A stretch of DNA of 64,000 bases, taken from positions 1-64,000 of the forward strand of contig NZ_JAKSXW010000130.1 of NCBI RefSeq assembly GCF_022829405.1, given 5' to 3'. Of the stretch, positions 27,440-35,539 are shown piece after piece; position 1 is the stretch's first letter; each line of letters starts with the position of its first letter. The position numbers were made by a program, and so were the translations under genes. The notes under the pieces were generated by a model. The model did no database searches and had not been told where the DNA came from. It worked only from the letters and a program-made list of their open reading frames with translations. Source of the stretch: Methylobacterium sp. J-076 (GTDB lineage: Bacteria; Pseudomonadota; Alphaproteobacteria; Rhizobiales; Beijerinckiaceae).

Positions 27440-28900
27440 GTGACGACGGGCGTCGACAGGCATGAGCTCCGGCAGATCATCGCCGGCCTGAGCGAGGGCG
27501 TGATCCTGGTCGAGCCCGACCAGACGATCGCCTACGCCAACGAGGCCGCGCTGGAGATGCACGGCGTCGAGAGCTTGGACGAACTCGGCTCCACCATCGA
27601 CGCCTATCGGGAGCGCTTCGCCCTGCGCTACCGCAACAACCGCACCCCGGACAGCTACCCGATCGAGCGCGTCGTCGCGGGGGAGAACTTCCACGACGTG
27701 ATCGTCGAGGTGACGCGCACGGACCGCCCCGACATCGATTTCGTGCACTCGCTGCGCAGCCTCGTCGCGACCGACCGGGAGGGGCAGCCGAGCTGCCTCG
27801 CCCTGATCATGAAGGACGTCACCGACCAGTTCGAAGCCGAGGACCGATTCGAGAAGACCTTCGCCGCCAACCCGGCGCCCGCCGTCATCACCCGCCTGTC
27901 CGACCTGCGCCACGTGAAGGTCAACCACGGCTTCCTGGAGATGACGGGCCATACCCGTGAAGACGTGATCGGCCGCAGCGCCTACGAGGTCGATGTGCTG
28001 GCCGGGGCGCGCAACCGCGACCTCGCCGTCTGCCGCCTCAACGAGGGCGCCACCGTCCCCCAGATGGAGGCCTGCCTGGACCTGCCGGACGGTGGCAACC
28101 GTTTCGTGATCGTGGCCGGCCAGCCCATCGAGATGGGCGACGAGCCCTGCATGCTCTTCACCTTCGCCGACCTCGAACTGCGGCGGAAGGCGGAGACGGC
28201 CCTGCGGCAGAGCGAGGAGCGCTTCGCCAAGGCCTTCCGCCTGACCCCCGTGCCGACGGTGCTGGCCCGGGCCGGCGACTTCCACGTCACCAGCATCAAC
28301 GAGGCCTTCAGCCGGGCGTTCGGCCACGGCGAGGACCGGATCCTCGGGCGCTCCCTGGCGGAGGCCGGCCTTTGGGTGAACGAGGCGCAGCGGATCTCCT
28401 TCGAGGCGGCCCTCGAGCGCCACGGCTACGTGCTCGGCATCGAGGTCTGCCTGAAGCACGAGAGTGGCAACAACCTCGATTGCCTCGTCTCGGCCGAGCG
28501 CGTCGAGATCAACGACGCGGGCTTCGTGCTGCTGGTGATGCAGGACATCACCGACCGCAAGCACACGGAGCGGGAGCTGTTCGAGGCCATCGAGACGGTA
28601 ATGGCGGACACGTCGTGGTTCAGCCGCGGCCTTCTGGAGAAGCTCGCGAACCTGCGCCGGCCGCACAGGTCCGATCCCGATCCCGCAGTCCCGGACCTGA
28701 CGGGGCGCGAGCGGCAGATCCTGAACCTGATCTGTTCGGGCCTGGACGATGCCGCCATCGCCCGCAAACTCGGGCTGTCGCGCAACACCGTCCGCAATCA
28801 CGGGGCCGCGCTCTACCGCAAACTCGGCGTCCACAAGCGCACCGAGGCAGTCGTGTGGGGCCGTGAGAACGGTTTTCCCGTGCAGATATCCGGTACATGA
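27440..28900 (+). CDS. Multi-PAS transcriptional regulator with LuxR-type DNA-binding domain
   Basis: The protein of about 486 residues starts at a GTG (VTTGVDRHELRQ) with GGAAGG upstream. Three PAS-type modules follow: about residues 10-130 (GVILVEPDQTIAYANEAALEMHG), 140-260 (TFAANPAPAVITR, FLEMTGHTREDVIG) and 265-385 (AFRLTPVPTVLAR, AFSRAFGHGEDRILG). The C-terminus (about 420-480) is a LuxR-type helix-turn-helix: LTGRERQILNLICSGLDDAAIARKLGLSRNTVRNH in part. It would sense an intracellular signal and regulate transcription directly. It reads towards the CsbD stress genes and may control them; this is inference from position. Confidence 0.82.
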   Translation: MTTGVDRHELRQIIAGLSEGVILVEPDQTIAYANEAALEMHGVESLDELGSTIDAYRERFALRYRNNRTPDSYPIERVVAGENFHDVIVEVTRTDRPDIDFVHSLRSLVATDREGQPSCLALIMKDVTDQFEAEDRFEKTFAANPAPAVITRLSDLRHVKVNHGFLEMTGHTREDVIGRSAYEVDVLAGARNRDLAVCRLNEGATVPQMEACLDLPDGGNRFVIVAGQPIEMGDEPCMLFTFADLELRRKAETALRQSEERFAKAFRLTPVPTVLARAGDFHVTSINEAFSRAFGHGEDRILGRSLAEAGLWVNEAQRISFEAALERHGYVLGIEVCLKHESGNNLDCLVSAERVEINDAGFVLLVMQDITDRKHTERELFEAIETVMADTSWFSRGLLEKLANLRRPHRSDPDPAVPDLTGRERQILNLICSGLDDAAIARKLGLSRNTVRNHGAALYRKLGVHKRTEAVVWGRENGFPVQISGT

Positions 28901-28937
28901 ATCTCATTAAACCGGTATTTTTTGACCATTGAACCAG

Positions 28938-28962
28938 GGAAACAAGCGCACATTTGCCAGTT
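28938..28962 (+). promoter_or_regulatory. Possible EcfG-type general stress promoter
   Basis: GGAAA, a 16-base spacer and AGTT approximate the alphaproteobacterial EcfG consensus (GGAAC-N16/17-CGTT), with one mismatch in each element. It lies 33 bases upstream of a CsbD-family gene, a class typically under general stress control. Confidence 0.35.
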
Positions 28963-28995
28963 GGTCCTTCGGCTTCCGATGAGAGTGGAAACGAC

Positions 28996-29565
28996 ATGAC
29001 CGATCGGAAGAAATCTGCTTCGGCCGAGCACGTTAAGGGCTCGGTCAAAGAGGCCATCGGCAAGCTGACCGGGGATGCCCGGGTGGAAGCCGAGGGCCGG
29101 CGTCAGAAGAGCGAGGCCCGCCCCCCAAGGGCGGCGGTGCCGGCGACCGCTGACCGAATTCGCACGTGCGCCCCGCCCCGGGGTGCCGTTCCGCGCACGA
29201 CAGACAGGAAGACGAACATGGTGGATACGGACAGGATCACGGGTGCCGCGAAGGAACTCGGCGGCAAGGTGCAGAGCGCGGTGGGCGACCTCACCGGCTC
29301 CCACCGGGACTCCGCCGAGGGCCGCCTGCGCGATGCCGCCGGCCAGGCCGAGAACCTCTACGGGCAGGCCAAGGACACGGCGCGCCACGCGGCCGACGAG
29401 GCCTATCACTACGCCGAGGACGCCTACGAGCAGGGCAGCCATAGCCTGCGCCGGGGCACCCGCGAGGTCAGCCGCCAGGTGGCCGAATACCCCCTCGCCT
29501 CGCTTCTGATCGCCGGCTTCGTGGGCTTCGGCCTCGGCCTGCTCGTGAATGCCGGTCGCGACTGA
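28996..29565 (+). CDS. CsbD-like stress protein fused in frame to a second CsbD/DUF883-like membrane-anchored protein
   Basis: The 189-residue frame contains two modules. Residues 1-50 are a CsbD domain (HVKGSVKEAIGKLTGDARVEAEG). A basic, proline-rich linker of about 35 residues that does not look like protein follows. From the methionine at 29218 a second module begins (DRITGAAKELGGKVQSAVGDLTG), runs through an amphipathic helical stretch and ends in a membrane anchor (YPLASLLIAGFVGFGLGLLV). AGGAAGAC precedes the internal ATG, so the second part may be translated alone. The simplest reading is two adjacent genes whose stop between them was lost. CsbD proteins are induced in general stress; their molecular role is unclear. 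Confidence 0.7.
   Translation: MTDRKKSASAEHVKGSVKEAIGKLTGDARVEAEGRRQKSEARPPRAAVPATADRIRTCAPPRGAVPRTTDRKTNMVDTDRITGAAKELGGKVQSAVGDLTGSHRDSAEGRLRDAAGQAENLYGQAKDTARHAADEAYHYAEDAYEQGSHSLRRGTREVSRQVAEYPLASLLIAGFVGFGLGLLVNAGRD
29206..29220 (+). promoter_or_regulatory. Internal ribosome binding site and start (29218)
   Basis: AGGAAGACGAAC directly precedes an in-frame ATG at 29218 that starts the second CsbD/DUF883-like module. It supports independent translation of the downstream half, giving a 115-residue protein. Confidence 0.55.
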
Positions 29566-29611
29566 CCCGCTTCAGACCTTTCGACCGAACTCTTAGACCC
29601 GGAGTAACAGC

Positions 29612-30532
29612 GTGACCGTTCAGACCACAGTCTCCCCCGTCGGCGCGGAGGCCCATGCCGATACGCGTGCCGTCCTGCTTCATCAGGTGTCCTGGGGCGC
29701 CATCTTCGCCGGCGCCGTCACCGCCCTCGTGGCCTAGGCCGTGATCAACCTGATCGGCGTCGGGGTCGGTCTCGCCAGCGTCGGCGTCAACGCCACCGAC
29801 AACCCGACCGCCTCCACCGTCTCCACCGGCGCCGGGATCTGGTTCATCGTCTCGGGGCTCGTCGCCTCGCTGATCGGCGGCCTCATCGCCGGCCGCCTCT
29901 CCGGCAAGCCGCTGCCGGGCACCGCCGGCCTTCACGGGCTCGTCTCCTGGGCGGTGACGACCCTGGTGGTGATCTACCTGCTGACCTCGGCGGCCACCGG
30001 CCTCGTCGGCGGCACCCTGAGCACCGTGTCCGGCGCCCTCGGCGGCGCGGGCAACCTCGTCGGCGGCACCGTGCAGACGGCCGCCCAGGCGGCTGCCCCC
30101 TCGCTCGCCAAGATCTCGAACCCCCTCGACGGGATCGAGCAGAACGTCCGCCAGCAGGCGGCCGGCCAGGACCCGCAGGCTGCCCGCGATGCCGCGGTCG
30201 CCGCGATCAAGGCCCTGTTCACGGGTGACGCCTCGCAGAAGCAGCAGGCCGAAAGCCGCGCCGCCGATGCCCTCGCCAAGGCGCAGAACATCCCGGTCGA
30301 TCAGGCCCGCCAGCAGGTCCAGGACTACGAGAAGCAGTACGACCAGGCGGTCGCCACCGCCAAGCAGAAGGCCGAAGCCGCTGCCGTCGCGACGAAGTCC
30401 GCCGCGACCCAGGGCGCCTTCTACGCCGCCATCGCCCTGCTGCTGGGCGCCCTGGCCGCGTTCCTCGGCGGCCGCTTCGGCGCCCCGAAGCCCGCCACCC
30501 TGCTCGGCGCCTACGACGCCCGCCGGGTCTGA
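29612..30532 (+). pseudogene. Stress-cluster membrane protein gene interrupted by an amber codon
   Basis: A GTG at 29612 after GGAGTAACAGC starts MTVQTTVSPVGAEAHA and reads VLLHQVSWGAIFAGAVTALVA, then meets TAG at 29735-29737 (codon 42) in the middle of the first membrane helix. The same frame continues AVINLIGVGVGLASVG and onward for 263 residues, with further membrane segments (about 29840-30030), a coiled-coil-like alanine/glutamine-rich middle and a C-terminal helix (FYAAIALLLGALAAFLGGRF). A GTG at 29741 could restart translation but would lack half a helix. A single C-to-T change of a CAG codon explains it. It sits between CsbD genes and is probably a stress envelope protein gene, now broken or suppressed. 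Confidence 0.7.
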
Positions 30533-30542
30533 CCCCTTCCAC

Positions 30543-30570
30543 CGGTCCCCGCCCCCCGGGGCGGGGACCG
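30543..30570. terminator. Perfect 13-bp hairpin
   Basis: CGGTCCCCGCCCC and its exact complement are separated by two bases, 11 bases after the stop of the preceding frame. No T-tract, but the stem is very stable and well placed as a terminator or mRNA-stabilising structure. Confidence 0.5.
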
Positions 30571-30618
30571 TCCCCCGCCGGCTGAGCCGGTTCCACCCGT
30601 GAAACAGGAGCGCATACG

Positions 30619-30822
30619 ATGAGCAGCACCACCGACAAGCTCAAGGGTCTCGCCAACGAGGCCGTCGGCAACGTGAAGCAGGGTGTCGGCAACGTCACCG
30701 GTAACGACAAGCTCGTGGCCGAGGGCAAGGCGCAGGAGCTGAAGGGCGAAGCCCAGAAGACCGTCGGCGACGTCAAGGACGGCGCCCAGAACCTCGCCGA
30801 CAAGGTCACCGGCCGCAAGTGA
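30619..30822 (+). CDS. CsbD family stress protein
   Basis: This 67-residue protein is a complete, typical CsbD: DKLKGLANEAVGNVKQGVGNVTG then KLVAEGKAQELKGEAQKTVGDVKDG. It is small, hydrophilic and repeats a K-G-x-x-x-E-x-x-G pattern. AGGAGCGCATACG precedes the ATG. The family is induced in general stress in many bacteria; the function is not known. It completes a cluster with the CsbD fusion and the interrupted membrane-protein gene. Confidence 0.9.
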   Translation: MSSTTDKLKGLANEAVGNVKQGVGNVTGNDKLVAEGKAQELKGEAQKTVGDVKDGAQNLADKVTGRK

Positions 30823-31203
30823 CATCGAGGGAGGCGGCTGGGCTGAGCCCGGCCGCCCCCATCGGTGACGAACGAGGAAGGCCGGGAGGCGTTCGCCCGG
30901 CGGCCCTCCCCGGAGAAGGGGCGAGGGCTGTGGTCCCGTCTCCGGCATTGCCCGTCCGCTCGTGAGGCGCGCGATAGCCTCTCCCTCAGGCGGGCCTAAC
31001 GGGATCGCCGTGCCGGACCCCACTCGATCCCGGCAGCGTTTCCGGATCCTGGCCAAGCTTTCTGCCCGCGTGTTGCGGTTTTTCCCCATGAGACGGGGGC
31101 TTGCAGTCCGGCTTGGACGCGGGCGCCCTGCCCGCCCTCACTCACAAACGCGTGATCGCGTCACGACGGCCGGGCGCCACTCCCAGGCCGGTCCACCCGA
31201 CAT
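30823..31203. other. Intergenic region with hairpin, no gene seen
   Basis: These 381 bases hold a GC hairpin at 30833-30857 (GGCGGCTGGGCT / AGCCCGGCCGCC), a plausible terminator for the CsbD gene, and otherwise no supported gene or RNA. Confidence 0.35.
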
Positions 31204-31437
31204 TCAGGCCGGTTCGCATTGTGGCACCAGCGCCCGGGCGACGTCGAGGAGATGCTGCCGGGCGGCCTCGTCGAGCAGAAGCGACCACAGCCGCAGCAAT
31301 TCCAGCTCGTCCGATCGCGCTCCGGCCACCCCCCGGCTGCCGAACTCCTCCACCGTGCAACCCAGCGCGGCCGCGATCTTGAGGAGGTATCCGGACTGTC
31401 TCCACTCGTCCGGCCCCTGGCTGTCCTGATCGGCCAC
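31204..31437 (-). CDS. Small protein resembling a truncated Xre-type regulator tail
   Basis: The 77-residue protein starts at a GTG with GAGGTG upstream. It contains YLLKIAAALGCTVEEFGSRG, like the last helices of a Cro/CI-type helix-turn-helix, followed by DELELLRLWSLLLDEAARQHLLDVARALV, a helical tail found in small Xre-like regulators. The usual recognition helix part is missing or strongly changed, so DNA binding is uncertain. It is isolated between the CsbD cluster and the lipoprotein gene. Confidence 0.5.
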   Translation of the reverse strand: MADQDSQGPDEWRQSGYLLKIAAALGCTVEEFGSRGVAGARSDELELLRLWSLLLDEAARQHLLDVARALVPQCEPA

Positions 31438-31873
31438 TTGGACACCTCACGCGGATCGCATGACAGGGTTCATAGCCCGCGCCGCGTCGCGGACAAAGTT
31501 TTCATTTCTTCTAATGCAGATGAACTGTCTGTAGTGTCGATGAACCGGGTATTCGCGGCTTCGGCCGGATCCCCGCGGGGCGACGGCCCCTGCGCGACAC
31601 GGTGGCGTCGCATTCGGCCGATATGGCATGCGAATTGATGGTCGGTCCGGGGCGACGGCGTGGACCGCGCCCCCGCGGTCCTGAGATGCCTTGATCCCAC
31701 GCAGCATCCGGGCGGTTGCGTACGCTCAAGAACAGTATCCTATCTTTTCAAAACGATTTCGCCACGCAAACGGCCACGCATGCGCCGCAGATTGCTTGGA
31801 TTGCTTCCATCGCTTGCTCAGTGTTAAAGCCAAGCTCGACGCTATGTTGCTTCTGGGGCATCCGCGCAAAGCC
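31438..31873. other. Intergenic region, no gene seen
   Basis: These 436 bases separate divergent genes and must contain their promoters. AT-richer segments near 31490-31530 and 31730-31760 are the likely promoter areas. No operator, repeat or RNA was recognised. Confidence 0.3.
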
Positions 31874-32356
31874 ATGAGAATGACGCTTATCGCCGCCGCG
31901 GGCATCGGGCTGATGGCCAGCGCCTGCTCGCTACGTCCCCCCGGCGGCGCGGGAACCTACAGTTCACTCCCGGTGGAGCCCACGGTCTCGGCCTCGGGTC
32001 AGTCGGCGCCGGTGGCCCACGCCGCGGCCGTGGTGCCGCAATCCGACTTCGAGGAGGCGCCGTCGGCCGCGCCCGCCGCCCGCGGCCGTGCGGTGTCGGC
32101 CGCCCGCTCCGGGGGCGTGGAGCCCGATGCCGCCCTCTCCGCCTCGGAGCGGGCGCGGCACAAGTGGGAAACCCTCCGGCCGGGTGATCTCGTTCGCGCA
32201 CCGATCCCGGCGAACCGCGCCGCGGCCGCGACAATGACCGGCTCCGTGGCCAGTGCCCCCGCCGCGAAAGGCGAGGGCTACGACCGGGAGACGGCGATGC
32301 AGAACCTGGTGAACGGCGGCCGTTCGGCGTCCAAGGGAATCTGCAGCGGCTGCTGA
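31874..32356 (+). CDS. Putative lipoprotein
   Basis: The 160-residue protein begins MRMTLIAAAGIGLMASACS, a signal peptide with a lipobox (MASAC), so it is probably lipid-modified at the cysteine and anchored in the envelope. The mature part is Ala/Pro/Ser-rich and low complexity, with a more ordered end (RHKWETLRPGDLV; ETAMQNLVNGGRSASKGICSGC). I recognise no family. In-frame upstream codons exist, but a signal peptide at 31874 fixes the start. It precedes the mucR-like gene. Confidence 0.6.
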   Translation: MRMTLIAAAGIGLMASACSLRPPGGAGTYSSLPVEPTVSASGQSAPVAHAAAVVPQSDFEEAPSAAPAARGRAVSAARSGGVEPDAALSASERARHKWETLRPGDLVRAPIPANRAAAATMTGSVASAPAAKGEGYDRETAMQNLVNGGRSASKGICSGC

Positions 32357-32529
32357 GCGGCCGGACAGTAACGCAAGCAACCCGGGATGATTGAGCAATG
32401 CGGCGGCGCTCGGCTCCGCTCGCACAGGCTAGATCGACGCGCGTTCTGCAATATAAATCCGTCTTGAGTCGTATGGCGTGGTGTCACATCATGTCACCAC
32501 CCATAAACAACGAACGGTTGACCCTAGAC

Positions 32530-32949
32530 ATGATGGAGCAAAGCTCCGCTTACGTTGAGATGACGAGCGGGATCGTCGTCGCCTATGTATCGCACAACCA
32601 CGTCTCCCCCCCGGACCTGCCGGCGTTGATCGCCAGGGTCTACGGGGCCATCACCGCCCTGGCGGCCGGTGGACGACCCGAGACGGAGGAGGCGGCCCCC
32701 GCCGTCACCGCGGCGCAGATCCGCAAGTCGGTCCAGGCCGACCGGCTGATCAGCTTCATCGACGGCAAGCCGTACAAGACGTTGAAGCGCCACCTGACCG
32801 CCCACGGCCTGACGCCCGCCGCCTACCGCGAGCGCTTCGGCCTGCCGGCCGATTATCCCATGGTGGCGTCCGATTACAGCGAGCGGCGGTCGAGCCTCGC
32901 CAAGGCCCACGGCCTCGGCTCGGCCGGAATGGACCGGCTCGCCTCCTGA
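32530..32949 (+). CDS. MucR family transcriptional regulator
   Basis: The 139-residue protein matches the MucR/Ros family: SGIVVAYVSHNHVSPPDLPALIARVYGAI at the N-terminus and DGKPYKTLKRHLTAHGLTPAAYRERFGLPADYPM in part at the C-terminus. MucR proteins control exopolysaccharide, motility and cell cycle genes in alphaproteobacteria. The cysteine pair of the Ros-type zinc finger is absent (SFIDGKPYK), while the RHLTAH histidines remain, so this is a variant without a classical zinc site. ATG codons at 32530 and 32533 are both possible starts. Confidence 0.85.
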   Translation: MMEQSSAYVEMTSGIVVAYVSHNHVSPPDLPALIARVYGAITALAAGGRPETEEAAPAVTAAQIRKSVQADRLISFIDGKPYKTLKRHLTAHGLTPAAYRERFGLPADYPMVASDYSERRSSLAKAHGLGSAGMDRLAS

Positions 32950-33144
32950 CGGCGTGGGTTGGTATACTGCATTTTTATGCCGGGGAGGGCCGTGATGTCC
33001 TCCCTGGCAACACCCTCCGGCACCCTGCCTTGAGGCGCGTGCGTCGCGCTCTTCACGTTTTCGACAGGTAACGCGCGAGGCCCTGGCCCCTCCCCCACGA
33101 AGCGCGTGAACGCCCGACCGGCCGGGCAGCTCGCGGGGGTCGGC

Positions 33145-34893
33145 CTAGCATGCGGCCGGGGCCTTGTGCCGCCGCACGGCCTCGCGCAGGACGCGGGCGA
33201 GCTGTTCCACCGAGTAGGGCTTCTGCACCAGTTCGAACTCGTGGACGCCCTCCTGGGCGAGGACATGGCTGTAGCCCGAGGTCAGGACCACCGGCAGGTC
33301 GGGCCGGCGCTGGCGCAGCTGCCGCGCCAGGGCGATGCCGCCCATGCCCGGCATGACGACGTCGGAGAACACCGCGTCGAACCGGAACGGGACCCTCTCC
33401 AGTTCGGCCAGCGCGTCCTCCGCGTTGACCGACAGGACCGTGCTGTATCCGAGATCCTCCAGGATCTGGGTGGCGAACCGCCCCACCTCGACGTTGTCCT
33501 CCACGACGAGGATGCACAGACCCCCGTCCTCGGCGGAATCGTCGTCCTTCAATGCGGCGGCGTGGCTCTCCGGCGGCGTCTCGACCTGCGGCAGGTAGAG
33601 GGTGAAGACCGAGCCAGTGCCGAGGGTGCTCGCCACGTCGACATCGCCGCCCGACTGCTTCACGAAACCGAAGACCTGGCTGAGCCCGAGCCCGGTCCCC
33701 TTGCCGATCTCCTTCGTGGTGAAGAACGGCTCGAAGACCCGCGGCAGCACCTCCGGCGGGATGCCGGTCCCCGTATCGGAGAGGGACACGGCGGCGAAGG
33801 CGCTGTCCGAACCCGCATGGCCGCGGATCTTGGGCATCGGCTGCCCGCCGACGAGGCGCAGGGTCAACGTCCCCTCCCCGCCCATCGCGTCGCGGGCGTT
33901 GACGGCGATGTTGATCAGCGCCGTCTCGAACTGGCTGAGGTCGGCCCGGATGTAGCAGGGCATCTCCGGCAGCTCGACCGCGATGGAGATGCGCGCGCCC
34001 GTCACCGAATCGAGCATCTCGGCCACCGCGCGCAGGGCGCCGCCGATCTCGAACACCTCCGGCTTCAGCGCCTGCCGCCGGGCGAAGGCCAGGAGCTGCC
34101 CCGTGAGCTTGGCCGCCCGGTCGATCGTGTCCGAAATCGCGTCGATGTAGCGCTGGCGGCGCTCCTCCGGGAGGTTCGGCCGCTTGAGGAAGTCGGTCGA
34201 GGACTTGATGACGGTGAGCAGGTTGTTGAAGTCGTGGGCGACGCCGCCGGTGAGCTGGCCGACCGCTTCGAGCTTCTGCGACTGGCGCAGGGCTTCCTCC
34301 ACGCGCTCGCGCTCCTGGGCCTCGGCCAGCAGGCGGTCTCCCGCCTCGGCCAGCGCCCGGTCATGGCGCTTCTGCTCGGTCAGGTCGGTGAGGATGCCGC
34401 ACAGGAGCGGCTCGTCGTTCGACCGCTCGAACACGCTGAGGGTGAGGTAGGCGGCCCTGTGTTCCCCACCGGATTCGCGCAGGAGGATCTCCTCGCGGAT
34501 CGGCTCGTCCACGGCCCGGCCCACCAGCCGCATCAGGCAGGGCGGATCGCCCGCGAAGGCGTTCAGGTGCTGCCCCATCAGGCGCTCCTGGGGGACGTCG
34601 AGCATCTGTGCCATGCGGCGGTTGCAGTAGAGGATCACCCCCGCCGCATCGAGGGTGAAGGCCCCCTCCTGCATCTGCTCGATCAGGACCTGATAGGGCC
34701 GGTCCGCCGTCTCCAGGGTGTAGACGAGGCGTTCGCGGTTCGGCCCCTCGATCACCACCGCGTCGAAGTCGCCCCGGCGGATGGCGGCCAGGGTCTCCTC
34801 GCTCTCCTCCAGCCGCGCCTCCAGCTCGCGGATATGGGCGCGGTAGGCCTCCAGGGTGGGATCGGTCAGGGGGAGCGGCTGGTCGCCATTCAA
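33145..34893 (-). CDS. PAS hybrid histidine kinase linked to the Kai genes
   Basis: The 582-residue protein starts at a TTG overlapping the kaiB stop by four bases. Domains: an N-terminal helical segment (1-60); a PAS domain about 65-185 ([25 protein letters not shown]); a HisKA domain with the phosphorylated His at about 220 ([17 protein letters not shown]); HATPase with N-box VNARDAM and G-boxes DTGTGIPP and KGTGLGLSQ; and a C-terminal receiver about 460-575 ([11 protein letters not shown], phospho-Asp in [13 protein letters not shown]). No membrane segment is seen. Translational coupling to two kaiB genes and kaiC suggests that it is the output or input kinase of the Kai system. Confidence 0.88.
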   Translation of the reverse strand: MNGDQPLPLTDPTLEAYRAHIRELEARLEESEETLAAIRRGDFDAVVIEGPNRERLVYTLETADRPYQVLIEQMQEGAFTLDAAGVILYCNRRMAQMLDVPQERLMGQHLNAFAGDPPCLMRLVGRAVDEPIREEILLRESGGEHRAAYLTLSVFERSNDEPLLCGILTDLTEQKRHDRALAEAGDRLLAEAQERERVEEALRQSQKLEAVGQLTGGVAHDFNNLLTVIKSSTDFLKRPNLPEERRQRYIDAISDTIDRAAKLTGQLLAFARRQALKPEVFEIGGALRAVAEMLDSVTGARISIAVELPEMPCYIRADLSQFETALINIAVNARDAMGGEGTLTLRLVGGQPMPKIRGHAGSDSAFAAVSLSDTGTGIPPEVLPRVFEPFFTTKEIGKGTGLGLSQVFGFVKQSGGDVDVASTLGTGSVFTLYLPQVETPPESHAAALKDDDSAEDGGLCILVVEDNVEVGRFATQILEDLGYSTVLSVNAEDALAELERVPFRFDAVFSDVVMPGMGGIALARQLRQRRPDLPVVLTSGYSHVLAQEGVHEFELVQKPYSVEQLARVLREAVRRHKAPAAC

Positions 34894-35201
34894 GGGTACT
34901 GCTCCACCGCCGGTATCAGTTCGATTTCGCGCATGAGACGTTGCTCATCGAGGATGCCGGTCAGACGCTGCTCGGGCCGGGGCGAGAGCTTCAGCAGCGT
35001 CGGCGCCGCGAGGATACCGTCTCTCTCGGCCAAGGCGGGTTGCTGGAAGATGTCCACGACCTCCAGTTGGTGACGGCCGGCGAGGTGGGTCTCGCAGAAC
35101 CGGCGGACGATCTCGATGGTCCGCCGCGAGCGCGGGGCGGTTCCGGCGATGAAGAGGCGCAAGAGGTAGGCGGCGGGCGGATCGGGCCTGTCGGTACTCA
35201 A
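34890..35201 (-). CDS. kaiB: KaiB-like protein, divergent copy
   Basis: This protein of about 103 residues starts at TTG, overlapping the preceding kaiB stop. It has the thioredoxin-like KaiB sequence: [58 protein letters not shown] (in part). KaiB binds KaiC and resets its phosphorylation cycle in cyanobacteria. The C-terminal half departs from the other copy ([17 protein letters not shown] in place of the usual region), suggesting a specialised partner, perhaps the adjacent kinase. Confidence 0.88.
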   Translation of the reverse strand: MSTDRPDPPAAYLLRLFIAGTAPRSRRTIEIVRRFCETHLAGRHQLEVVDIFQQPALAERDGILAAPTLLKLSPRPEQRLTGILDEQRLMREIELIPAVEQYP

Positions 35202-35539
35202 AGAGTGTCGTCCTTCGGCCGGATGTCGAGGCCGACGAGGACCTTTTCCGTGTTCGATAGGTCGCCGATGATGCGCTTGAGCGGCGACGGCAGGCGCCGT
35301 ACCAGGGTGGGGATCGCCAGGATCTGGTCTCCGGCAGCGAGCTGCGGGCTCTTCATCAAATCGATGACCTCGATCTCGTAGCGGCCGGCGAGGTGCTCCT
35401 CGCAGAATTTCTTCAGGTTCTTCATGGCGGTCAGCGACTTCGAGGTCTGACCGGCCACGTAGAGGCGCAGCTTGTAGTGGCCTGATTCGCCTTCCGGCTC
35501 GGTCTCCGGCGCGCGGATCGGGGAGGTCTCGCTCGTCAT
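35198..35539 (-). CDS. kaiB: KaiB
   Basis: The 113-residue protein carries a 22-residue polar N-terminus and then the KaiB fold: [71 protein letters not shown] (in part) and LVGLDIRP. It is the closer of the two copies to classical KaiB, including the [19 protein letters not shown] block. Its ATG overlaps the kaiC stop. It would bind the KaiC ring. Confidence 0.92.
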   Translation of the reverse strand: MTSETSPIRAPETEPEGESGHYKLRLYVAGQTSKSLTAMKNLKKFCEEHLAGRYEIEVIDLMKSPQLAAGDQILAIPTLVRRLPSPLKRIIGDLSNTEKVLVGLDIRPKDDTL

